Source: GCA-002726655 sp046582185
Lineage (GTDB): Bacteria > Pseudomonadota > Gammaproteobacteria > Pseudomonadales > Azotimanducaceae
Assembly (NCBI GenBank): GCA_046582185.1
Contig: JAYGEX010000042.1
Span: 124,001 to 188,000, forward strand
Length of the DNA stretch: 64,000 bases
Direction of reading: 5' to 3'
In this document: positions 26,084-33,563 of the stretch, piece after piece
Layout of the letters: each line of letters starts with the position of its first letter
How positions within the stretch are numbered: position 1 is the first letter of the stretch
Translations under genes and position numbers: made by a program
The notes under the pieces: model-generated
What the model saw: the letters and a program-made list of their open reading frames with translations, nothing else
Database searches by the model: none
What the model was told of the DNA's origin: nothing

Positions 26084-27382
26084 ATGAGATTTATCCCATC
26101 ATGCTTACTTTTGGCGTTCCTATTACTGACAGTATTGCTTGGGTCATCGCAGCTTAAAGGTGATATCCAGCAAAGTTACCTCATTAAGAATGGCACTCTG
26201 CTGACCATGACTGAGCAGGGCACAATTAAAAATGGCGATATCCTTGTTCAGGATGGTCGTATTGTAAAGATTGGCGTTCATCTGACAGTAGATTCTTCGG
26301 TGGAGCTTATTGATGTTGGCGGCGCAATCGTGACGCCAGGACTCTTTGATTCTGGAACTCAGCTGGGATTGGCAGAGGTAGGGACGTCATCAATTAGCGG
26401 TGACGATCGAGCGAAGGGGCAACAACTTGGAGCAGGCTTCTCTATATCTCTGGCCTTGAACCGACACTCAAGCATGATTCCAATGGCCAGGCGAATGGGG
26501 ATCACTCGAGCCATGGTTGTGCCGCAGCCAGGCTCGGAACCCCTATCTGGCCAGAGCGCACTGGTGCAATTGGGGGGCTCCAGCAAGTTTGCAATTGACA
26601 AGTCTAATGCCGTGCATCTATACATTCGCGAAGCAGACAGGAAATTGGTTGGCGGTTCAAGAGCGTCAATGCTAATGCAGGTACTGGAATCCTTTCATGA
26701 AGCCCGGCGATATCAAAAGAACATCCGCGCCTATCAAAGCGGAAAGACGCGCAAGTTCCGCCAATCAGAGCCGGACCTAAAAGCGTTAACAAGGGTGCTG
26801 AGCGGAGATATACCGCTGGTGATTCATATAGACCGGGCGGCAGATATCGAGCTTGTGCTGGATGAATTGTCGATGTTTGATCTGCGAATTGTTCTCTCCG
26901 GGGCGCGGGAGGCATGGAAGGTCCGGGATCAACTTGTGCAGCAAAACATCCCTGTCCTGCTAAATGTTATCGACAACCTGCCGCGTAAATTCGACCGGCT
27001 GGGTGCGCGCCTGGATAATGCTTCATTGTTGGTAGAGGCTGGTGTATTGGTAGCATTTAAGACAGCTGATCTGTATACAAATACACGAATGCTGACTCAG
27101 GGTGCTGGTATAGCAGTCGCTTATGGCCTGGATTGGGAGGACGCATTGCGGGCTATTACGGTTAATCCTGCGAAGATATGGGGTCTGAATAATTCCGGTG
27201 TACTGGCTGCAGGTTCAGTTGCTGATCTTGTGATTTGGGATGGCGATCCGCTTGAAGTGATGAGCGCACCTACGCGTCTGATGATTGATGGCCAATGGAT
27301 TAGCTTGAGGACCCGCCAGGATTTATTGAGAGAGCGTTATTCTCACCTGGAAGAAAAGACCGTTCCCTACGGCTATCGCTAA
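26084..27382 (+). CDS. Amidohydrolase-like protein lacking the HxH metal motif
   Basis: 432 residues with a signal peptide (about 1-26). It shares with its neighbour the framework VTPGLFD...LGL and the ending GVLAAGSVADLVIWDGDPLEV, so it is a paralogue, but the two metal histidines are replaced: the DIHSHLG of the neighbour corresponds to DSGTQLG here (G91 and Q93). The GSADLVxxGDP-type C-terminus is kept. It is therefore probably inactive by itself and may act as partner or structural subunit of the first protein. Two bases separate the genes. This paired arrangement appears in other Gammaproteobacteria, so it is unlikely to be an error. Confidence 0.82.
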   Translation: MRFIPSCLLLAFLLLTVLLGSSQLKGDIQQSYLIKNGTLLTMTEQGTIKNGDILVQDGRIVKIGVHLTVDSSVELIDVGGAIVTPGLFDSGTQLGLAEVGTSSISGDDRAKGQQLGAGFSISLALNRHSSMIPMARRMGITRAMVVPQPGSEPLSGQSALVQLGGSSKFAIDKSNAVHLYIREADRKLVGGSRASMLMQVLESFHEARRYQKNIRAYQSGKTRKFRQSEPDLKALTRVLSGDIPLVIHIDRAADIELVLDELSMFDLRIVLSGAREAWKVRDQLVQQNIPVLLNVIDNLPRKFDRLGARLDNASLLVEAGVLVAFKTADLYTNTRMLTQGAGIAVAYGLDWEDALRAITVNPAKIWGLNNSGVLAAGSVADLVIWDGDPLEVMSAPTRLMIDGQWISLRTRQDLLRERYSHLEEKTVPYGYR

Positions 27383-27570
27383 ATCTGTATATGGCAGGTT
27401 TATCTGTAAGCTATGATCTGTTCAGGATTGATCGCCCCGCTTCCATAATCGGTGGAACCGGGTTGTCGATATGAAGTCAGTGATGGACATATGGTGCATT
27501 GATTATTGCATTGCTAAAATCTGGTGGCTGGCGACCTTAGTTTGTTTTAGCCCGCAATTAAAAGCCCCTG

Positions 27571-28428
27571 CTATTTCCGATTAACGCCCGCTGAATTGTT
27601 CATTGCGCGACGTTTTCTATTCTCTTCGCCAAGTCGTAGAAGCTCTTCACGATTGCTTTCATCGACCCTGGCATAATTTGCTTTCCAGTCTTCACTTTCG
27701 GAGAAGCGAAACCCGGTTAAAATAATTGACCCTGCCTGATTTGCTTCCGTAGCCAAACTTAATGCGGTAAGTATTGAGCTTCTTTGCATCGCTCGATCCA
27801 GTGGTTTGCCCAATGGATTGCCGAGGGGCAGATCATTAAATACAAACCTTGGTGCGCCGCAGTGCTCAACAATATCCAGGGCAGAGCCAATGATTACGGT
27901 GGTGATTCCTGCTTCTTCCAATACCTTCGCTGTCAGACACACGGTCTGGTGGCAGACCGGTCACAATGGAACAAGCAAGGCAATGTCTACTTTGTCTTCC
28001 AGGCAGGATGCCGCTATGGCTGGTGCATCTTTTTCCAGAGTATTTTTTTGACTGTACTCCGTGGGAACAAAATGAAATCTGGGGGCGAGGCCGCCGATCT
28101 CACCCTTTGCAGCCAGCGCTTCGAGTACTTCCAGTGGGAAATAGCTCTGCCTGTCGTCGGTATTGGTGGTGATTTTGTCCCAGGCAAGCTCATCGGTATC
28201 AGGCCTGTCGGGAAGTTCCTCAAAGCTGTAAGAGGCAGCTGCACGCATTTGCTTTGGTATCTCTGGTTCGATAACGACAGTGGTGACGATTGCGACCGTA
28301 CAATCCTTCAATGGCTTATCTAAGGTGCTAAAAGGGATGTCGTCGGTCTTGGCCCACACGTAATCTTTGTCAAAACCCTGGGCTCTGTACAGGTCGCGGG
28401 TTCGTTGCATGTAGTTGATCGTATTCAT
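27571..28428 (-). CDS. Selenoprotein of the glycine/sarcosine/betaine reductase B family (in-frame UGA)
   Basis: The reading frame has 285 codons, with TGA (complement of 27961-27963) at codon 156. Read as selenocysteine it gives ALLVPL-U-PVCHQTVCLTAK, a U-x-x-C redox motif followed by CHQTV, in a part of the protein that in homologues has Cys at the U position. The sequence before (MNTINYMQRTRDLYRAQGFD) and after (VLEEAGITTVIIGSALDIVE, then FNDLPLGNPLGKPLD) belongs to one protein, so the two halves are one gene. A SECIS-like hairpin follows directly. The start ATG overlaps the tesB stop as ATGA, so translation is coupled. Function inferred: thiol/selenol redox chemistry; true GrdB-type reductase partners are not nearby. 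Selenocysteine machinery must be encoded elsewhere. Confidence 0.87.
27934..27963 (-). promoter_or_regulatory. Candidate bacterial SECIS element after the UGA codon
   Basis: On the mRNA the bases after UGA can form CAGAC-CGUGU-GUCUG (nucleotides 13-27 after the UGA; window 27934-27948). The 5-bp stem carries a 5-base loop with a G at its second position, 19 nucleotides after UGA. That meets the published bacterial SECIS rule of a G in the first two loop bases at 16-37 nucleotides. A competing 7-bp stem CGGTCTG-CCAC-CAGACCG lies at 27942-27959. Only pairing is seen; function is inferred. Confidence 0.6.
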
Positions 28429-29288
28429 TTATGTAACCTGATAAGACCTTCCTGGGCGACGGATGCCACAAGCTCGCCTGCAGCGTTGAATATTGTGCCA
28501 CGACTGAAGCCGCGCGCACCACCTGAAAAGGGGCTGTCCTGTTGATATAAAAGCCATTCGTCCATGCGCATTGGTTTGTGGAACCACATGGCATGGTCAA
28601 GGCTGGCGACCTGAAATTTATCGTTGCCCCAGCCTATTGCATGTGGCCTGTAACTTGTATCAATTAGAGTCATATCCGATGCATAAGCCAGGAGGCATTG
28701 GTTAAGGCGGACATCTTCGGGCATGGTGTCCACCGTCTTCATCCAGACATGTTGCTCTGGATCCATCGGCTCCGGATTGTACTCATTCCAGGGTTCTACA
28801 AATCGCATTTCAAGTGGTTTTGGGCGGTGTACGCGTTCCTGAAATTCCTCAGGGATATCGTTTGCAAAACTCTCATGAAGTTCAGCTTCACTCATGCATT
28901 GTTCGGGGCCGGGAACCTCTGGTGCATCAAATTGATGCTCAAGGCCGATTTCTGCAACCTGGAAAGATACTGACATGCTGAAGATGGCGCGACCTTTCTG
29001 CACGGCTATTACGCGCCTGGTGGTAAAACTCCTGCCATCCCTGATCCGGTCGACGGTATAAAGAATGGGAATTGTGGTATCGCCGGGCCGCAGGAAGTAA
29101 CCATGCAAAGAGTGAGCTGTGCGTGATTCATCTTCCACTGTGCGAGAAGCTGCAACCAGAGCCTGGCCTATTACCTGACCCCCGTATACGCGTTGCCAGC
29201 CCTCATCCGGGCTGACGCCTCTGAACATGTTAACCTCAATCTGCTCCAGGTCGAGCAAATCAAGCAGGTCCTTTAGTTCTTGTTTCAT
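28425..29288 (-). CDS. tesB: Acyl-CoA thioesterase II (TesB)
   Basis: 287 residues from the ATG complementary to 29286-29288. The frame is open for 36 more codons upstream, but the family start fits MKQELKDLLDLLDLEQIEVN. TesB double-hotdog signature segments are present: GVSPDEGWQRVYGGQVIGQALVAA (N-terminal half) and SLDHAMWFHKPMRMDEWLLYQQDSP...GFSRGTIFNAAGELVASVAQEGLIR (C-terminal half). It hydrolyses medium- and long-chain acyl-CoA to free acid and CoA in the cytoplasm. Its stop (TGA) overlaps the selenoprotein start by four bases, so both are translated from one message. Confidence 0.92.
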   Translation of the reverse strand: MKQELKDLLDLLDLEQIEVNMFRGVSPDEGWQRVYGGQVIGQALVAASRTVEDESRTAHSLHGYFLRPGDTTIPILYTVDRIRDGRSFTTRRVIAVQKGRAIFSMSVSFQVAEIGLEHQFDAPEVPGPEQCMSEAELHESFANDIPEEFQERVHRPKPLEMRFVEPWNEYNPEPMDPEQHVWMKTVDTMPEDVRLNQCLLAYASDMTLIDTSYRPHAIGWGNDKFQVASLDHAMWFHKPMRMDEWLLYQQDSPFSGGARGFSRGTIFNAAGELVASVAQEGLIRLHK

Positions 29289-29418
29289 ACCGCCGTTCGT
29301 ATCAAATGGGACAACTAGCGGGAATATAACATGGCTGACTATGTCGCAGCGGGTGGCAGCGGGTGGCTCAGGGGAAGCGCCACGTATCCGGATCATTGGC
29401 CTTAGGTTTGATCGAGGT

Positions 29419-30957
29419 TTAATCGATGTTTAAGCGGGAAAAATCTCCATAGTCGAGCATGGCTTCCATAAGCCTTTGCTTCATTCCGGACACCGCAGGG
29501 GATCCGGGATCTGTTACTGCAAGATTGTTTAGCTCATCCGGGTCATTGACGCGATCATACACTTCAAGGTCGTGGCTGGAATAGAGGGTGACTCGATGCT
29601 CTGGCATAACCAGGGTTCGTGCCCTGTGGGGGATTTTTGGCAGTGCTTCGACCAGCGGCATGTCTTCTTCAATGTACACATGATCCCTGACGGTGGCGGT
29701 GGAATCTTCCAGCACAGGTTTGAAACTGACGCCTTGCATGCGATCAAAAGGCTCATCATCAGTGATGTCCAGAACCGTCTGCGCAATATCCATACTTGAG
29801 ATCAGCGAATCAGTGGCGCCAGGCTCAATTTCAGGTCCGGCAACAATAAACGGCACCCGGATACAGCCATCGTAATGCATCATGGATTTCATCATCAAGC
29901 CGTGATCGCCGAACATGTCGCCATGATCGCTGGTAAAGATCACGATGGTATTGTCGACCATGCCCTGCCGTTCCAGTGTTGACATGATTTTCCCGATACC
30001 TTCATCGACAAATTCAATCATGCCAAATTCGGCGGCCATAGCGTCCTTTACGATGTCTTCCGTGGCGCCAAACATCTGTACGATGTTTTCCCGTGGTACC
30101 AGACTTTGGAAGAATCTTAGGTGTGCCGGTGCATTTTGCAGGGAGTCATGAATCGTATGGGGAATTGGCATGTCTGCTGCCTGGTACGCATCCCACCATT
30201 TACCTGGTGGCGTAAAGGGATGGTGTGGGTCCGGAAAAGAACATTGCAGGAACCATGGCTTATCGTTTGATTGTTTACTTATCCAGTCGCTGCTGCGTTC
30301 CTGGACGAAGGTGGTCGAATAATATTCTTCAGGTAGATTCGGTTGATAGACCTGCCACCAATGTTCAGATCTTGCTTTTGCTGGCCAGCTTGAATCTGGC
30401 CAGTTTAATAACATGTCTTCAGGTTTGGCTCCTTTGTCGATCGCCCATTGATAATGATGGCCGGTAACAAGGTCGCCGTGGCCCAAGGTAAATTCTGCGT
30501 GCTTAAAACCATAGAAGTCGGTCACGGGGGCGCCTGACTCAAGGTAATTTTCGTAGTTCTCGATTGTATTCCAGCCAGTTTGATAGGGATCCGCAATCGC
30601 AGGCGTTTGCTTTATGGGGACAACAGATTCCCGTGAGGTGCCATGTTGTATATGGGATTTGCCGATTAAGCCGGTTTCATAACCCGCCGCTGCCAGCTGG
30701 CGTACGAAGGTATTTGAAGACCAGGCGAGGGAACGATCATTGAATATGACCTTGTGCGCAGAGGGGACGCGACCCGTAATCATAGAGCAACGGTTGGGCA
30801 TGCAAATGGGGTTAGCGACAAAAGCCTGGTTGAATACCCGGCCGCGACTTGCCAGGGCATCGATGTTGGGTGTTCGCACGATGCTGGAACCACCAAAGCC
30901 GGTGTGATCAGCTCTCAGTTGATCAGTGATAATGAGTAAAATATTAGGTCGTTTCAT
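29419..30957 (-). CDS. Sulfatase/phosphonate monoester hydrolase family
   Basis: 512 residues from ATG at 30955-30957 (complement), chosen because MKRPNILLIITDQLRADH is the normal start of cytoplasmic sulfatases and upstream codons overlap the neighbouring gene. The formylglycine motif is C52-M-P-N-R56 (in ANPICMPNRCSMITGR), the C-x-P-x-R form modified by formylglycine-generating enzyme. Metal-binding D11-12 (ITDQ) and the later FTSDHGDMFGDHG are intact. There is no signal peptide, so it acts in the cytoplasm on an imported ester. Substrate unknown. It precedes tesB by 130 bases; the alpha/beta hydrolase gene lies 28 bases upstream. Confidence 0.88.
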   Translation of the reverse strand: MKRPNILLIITDQLRADHTGFGGSSIVRTPNIDALASRGRVFNQAFVANPICMPNRCSMITGRVPSAHKVIFNDRSLAWSSNTFVRQLAAAGYETGLIGKSHIQHGTSRESVVPIKQTPAIADPYQTGWNTIENYENYLESGAPVTDFYGFKHAEFTLGHGDLVTGHHYQWAIDKGAKPEDMLLNWPDSSWPAKARSEHWWQVYQPNLPEEYYSTTFVQERSSDWISKQSNDKPWFLQCSFPDPHHPFTPPGKWWDAYQAADMPIPHTIHDSLQNAPAHLRFFQSLVPRENIVQMFGATEDIVKDAMAAEFGMIEFVDEGIGKIMSTLERQGMVDNTIVIFTSDHGDMFGDHGLMMKSMMHYDGCIRVPFIVAGPEIEPGATDSLISSMDIAQTVLDITDDEPFDRMQGVSFKPVLEDSTATVRDHVYIEEDMPLVEALPKIPHRARTLVMPEHRVTLYSSHDLEVYDRVNDPDELNNLAVTDPGSPAVSGMKQRLMEAMLDYGDFSRLNID

Positions 30958-30985
30958 AGTAATTCCTCGGCATGTTCTATTGTGC

Positions 30986-31696
30986 TTACGGCGTATTGCT
31001 GGCCAGAAATTCAAGTACGATCTGAACGGTATTGTCGGCAGTTGGGTCTTTCCAATTTTCAATCAGCGTTGCATTCGGGGCAAGATCGGCTATTTCCCTT
31101 GACGTTGATTGCGGGTGATAGAGATCATCTCCCATAAGCACCAACATGGGCGTCTCGCACTGACGAACAAAATCTTCGTCAACGTTGAGTAGAAATTCGC
31201 CATCGTACATGTTCGAGCGAAATTGCTGCCATTCATCATTTGTGAGTGTTGCATCGCTCATGTCTTTTGCCCAGCTATCGAACATGTCGTAGAAGGCATG
31301 TCGATTATCGTCGAGCCCGATAGTCTGCTGCAGGATTGAAGACGCAACTCTTGCTGGTGCGCGTTCCATGACACCAAAACAATAAGGCCCGCCAATGCAA
31401 CCGCCTAAAAGATGACAGCTATCTATACCGAGGTGATCCAGTAAGCTTAAGTGATCATCTGTATAGGTGTGCCATCCGTCTGAAGCTTGAATGGGCGCCC
31501 GCGACTGTCCGGCGTTTCGTTGATCCATCGCAATCACACGGTAATGTGGTGATAGCACCTCAATGGGATTCCACTGGGAACCTGCCCAGAAATTTATTGC
31601 AGAGCGCATACCGCCCGGCGCAAACAACAAAATGGGAAACCCTTCTCCTGATTCTTCGTAATAAATGTCGATATCGTCATGAGAAAATGTTGGCAT
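30986..31696 (-). CDS. Alpha/beta hydrolase with cysteine-type nucleophile elbow
   Basis: 236 residues. The fold shows an oxyanion segment LFAPGGMRSA (24-33), VIAMDQRNAGQSRA (54-67) and a nucleophile elbow GGCIGG (98-103) with Cys100 where Ser is usual. Such Cys elbows occur in dienelactone hydrolase-like and some carbon-carbon bond hydrolases. The acid residue is probably in LVLMGDDLYHPQSTSREI (D at about 190), and the later histidine is not obvious at the C-terminus. Substrate unknown. It is the first gene of a minus-strand run (hydrolase, sulfatase, tesB, selenoprotein). Confidence 0.78.
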   Translation of the reverse strand: MPTFSHDDIDIYYEESGEGFPILLFAPGGMRSAINFWAGSQWNPIEVLSPHYRVIAMDQRNAGQSRAPIQASDGWHTYTDDHLSLLDHLGIDSCHLLGGCIGGPYCFGVMERAPARVASSILQQTIGLDDNRHAFYDMFDSWAKDMSDATLTNDEWQQFRSNMYDGEFLLNVDEDFVRQCETPMLVLMGDDLYHPQSTSREIADLAPNATLIENWKDPTADNTVQIVLEFLASNTP

Positions 31697-31949
31697 ATTC
31701 CAGTCCGTTTGAGTCTGTCTCTATCGATTGCAAGCAATTAGCAATTTCGAAGCCAAGGAAATCTGTGAAGATATTCAGCCAAGGTTCAATAATTGAACAT
31801 ACACCACTGCATGGCCTAATTGAAGCCGCATTAAACGTGGCTACCGGATTTTTGGATTCTTCGTCAAAGAATGCAAGCCAATAGACTAACGGATTGATTG
31901 TGGTTTGGAGCAGGGTGAGTCGAACTTGGGAATAAGTTGAAAGAAGGCA

Positions 31950-31983
31950 ACTCACTGAGGTAACGATTATTTAAACAGTGAGT
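31950..31983. repeat. 8-bp inverted repeat in the gap upstream of the alpha/beta hydrolase
   Basis: ACTCACTG at 31950-31957 and CAGTGAGT at 31976-31983 are exact complements with an 18-base AT-rich loop. It lies just before repeat copy B, in the 458-base gap between the hydrolase start (31696, minus) and the ahcY stop (32155, minus). It may be a regulator site or a transcribed hairpin. No gene is supported in the rest of this gap. Confidence 0.35.
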
Positions 31984-32012
31984 CGCCCATGTTTCGAGCG
32001 TACCAGTAAGTT

Positions 32013-32157
32013 AATTAGTTCCCGTCCAGAAAGTACATGATTAGAATAGAATGCACACAACCATAATTTTGTTAAGCATACAAAAAATCACTTACGAAGG
32101 AGGATCGGACTCGCGCACGAGTCCCGTAAGTCTGAGAATCCGGACAAGAACTGCTTA
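32013..32157 (+). repeat. Dispersed repeat, copy B
   Basis: About 145 bp with terminal inverted ends (TTAGTTCCCGTCCAGAAAG at 32015 and, read on the other strand, AGCAGTTCTTGTCCGGATTC at the right end). The centre has a 7-bp stem GGACTCG-cgca-CGAGTCC at 32106-32123, preceded by CACTTACGAAGGAGGATC. The right end abuts the ahcY stop codon (32155-32157), so the repeat lies right after that gene. It may also act as the transcription end of ahcY; no T-tract is seen. Confidence 0.65.
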
Positions 32158-33522
32158 GTACTTGTAGGTTTCCGACTTGAATGGCCCCTCAGCAGGTACG
32201 TTAATGTACGCTGCCTGGTCTTTGGTCAGGCGAGTCATTACACCACCAAAACCTTTAACCATGTAGCTGGCAACTTCTTCGTCCAGCGCTTTCGGCAGTA
32301 CTTCAACTGTAATAGGCGCTCGTTGGCTGGGGTTGTGGTCTGCCCACTTCTGCTCGTACAGGTACATCTGAGCTAATACCTGGTTAGCGAAGGAGCCGTC
32401 CATGATTCGGGAAGGGTGGCCAGTTGCATTACCAAGATTCACCAAACGGCCCTCTGAAAGAAGAATCACATAGTCTTTTGGATCATCGCTGCGATAGATC
32501 TTGTGGACCTGAGGTTTAACTTCCGTCCATCTCCAGTTCTCTCGCATAAATGCGGTATCAATCTCGGTATCGAAGTGGCCGATATTACAAACGATGGCGT
32601 TTGATGAGACGGTTCTAAGCAGGTTCTCATCACAGACATTGACGTTGCCAGTACAGGTGACGATGAGGTCGGTCGCGTTCATCAATCTGGTATCAATGTC
32701 TTCAAGCTTTCCGGTATTTATTCCGTCGTTGTACGGCGAAACCACCTCATAACCGTCCATGCAGGCTTGCATTGCGCAGATTGGGTCGATCTCAACAATA
32801 CGTACAATCATTCCTTCCTGACGTAAGCTCTGTGCGGAGCCCTTGCCAACATCACCATAGCCGATGACGAGTGCGCGTTTACCGGCCATCAACATGTCGG
32901 TGCCTCGTTTGATGGCATCGTTCAAGCTGTGGCGGCAACCATACTTATTGTCATTCTTTGATTTAGTGACAGAATCGTTGACGTTAATTGCAGGTACTTT
33001 AAGTTCATCCGCAGCCATCATCTCGAAGAGTCGATGCACGCCTGTTGTGGTTTCTTCGGTAATGCCATGAATGGTATCGAGCATTTCGGGGTACTTGCTG
33101 TGAACCATTTCAGTGAGATCGCCGCCGTCATCAAGGATGATATTTGCATCCCAGGGCTTGCCGTCACTCAGGATCGTCTGTTCGATGCACCATAGGAACT
33201 CCTCGTTTGTCTCGCCTTTCCAGGCGTAGACTGGAACGCCTGTTTCTGCAATCGCTGCAGCAGCGTGGTCCTGAGTTGAGAAGATATTGCATGATGACCA
33301 ACGCACTTCTGCGCCGAGTTCTGTCAGTGTTTCGATTAAGACAGCAGTTTGAATAGTCATGTGAATGCAACCCATGATCTTTGCATCTTTTAGTGGCTGC
33401 TCACTTTTATATTTCTCGCGTAATGCCATTAAGGCTGGCATTTCTTCCTCCGCCAATTCGATTTCGCTTCGACCAAAACTTGCCAGACTTATATCAGCGA
33501 CTTTGTAGTCATTGTTACTCAT
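32155..33522 (-). CDS. ahcY: S-adenosylhomocysteine hydrolase
   Basis: 455 residues. It cleaves S-adenosylhomocysteine to adenosine and homocysteine, relieving inhibition of methyltransferases. Family features are intact: GCIHMTIQTAVLIETL (substrate-binding), STQDHAAAAIAETG with the D/H pair, NAD-binding GYGDVGKGSAQSL, and the C-terminal KYKYxPxHYRY-type ending truncated here to ETYKY as in other gammaproteobacterial enzymes. AGGAG precedes the ATG by about 9 bases. It lies 41 bases after a gene coding for an ArsR-type regulator fused to a methyltransferase, and repeat copy B lies at its stop codon. Confidence 0.97.
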   Translation of the reverse strand: MSNNDYKVADISLASFGRSEIELAEEEMPALMALREKYKSEQPLKDAKIMGCIHMTIQTAVLIETLTELGAEVRWSSCNIFSTQDHAAAAIAETGVPVYAWKGETNEEFLWCIEQTILSDGKPWDANIILDDGGDLTEMVHSKYPEMLDTIHGITEETTTGVHRLFEMMAADELKVPAINVNDSVTKSKNDNKYGCRHSLNDAIKRGTDMLMAGKRALVIGYGDVGKGSAQSLRQEGMIVRIVEIDPICAMQACMDGYEVVSPYNDGINTGKLEDIDTRLMNATDLIVTCTGNVNVCDENLLRTVSSNAIVCNIGHFDTEIDTAFMRENWRWTEVKPQVHKIYRSDDPKDYVILLSEGRLVNLGNATGHPSRIMDGSFANQVLAQMYLYEQKWADHNPSQRAPITVEVLPKALDEEVASYMVKGFGGVMTRLTKDQAAYINVPAEGPFKSETYKY

Positions 33523-33563
33523 TGGGTATTTCTCCTGTTTTTACTGAGCCTTCAAATTAATGT

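Noticed and set aside
31677..31955. 92-codon minus-strand frame before the alpha/beta hydrolase
   Set aside because: It overlaps the start of the hydrolase, has no ribosome-binding site and no family features.
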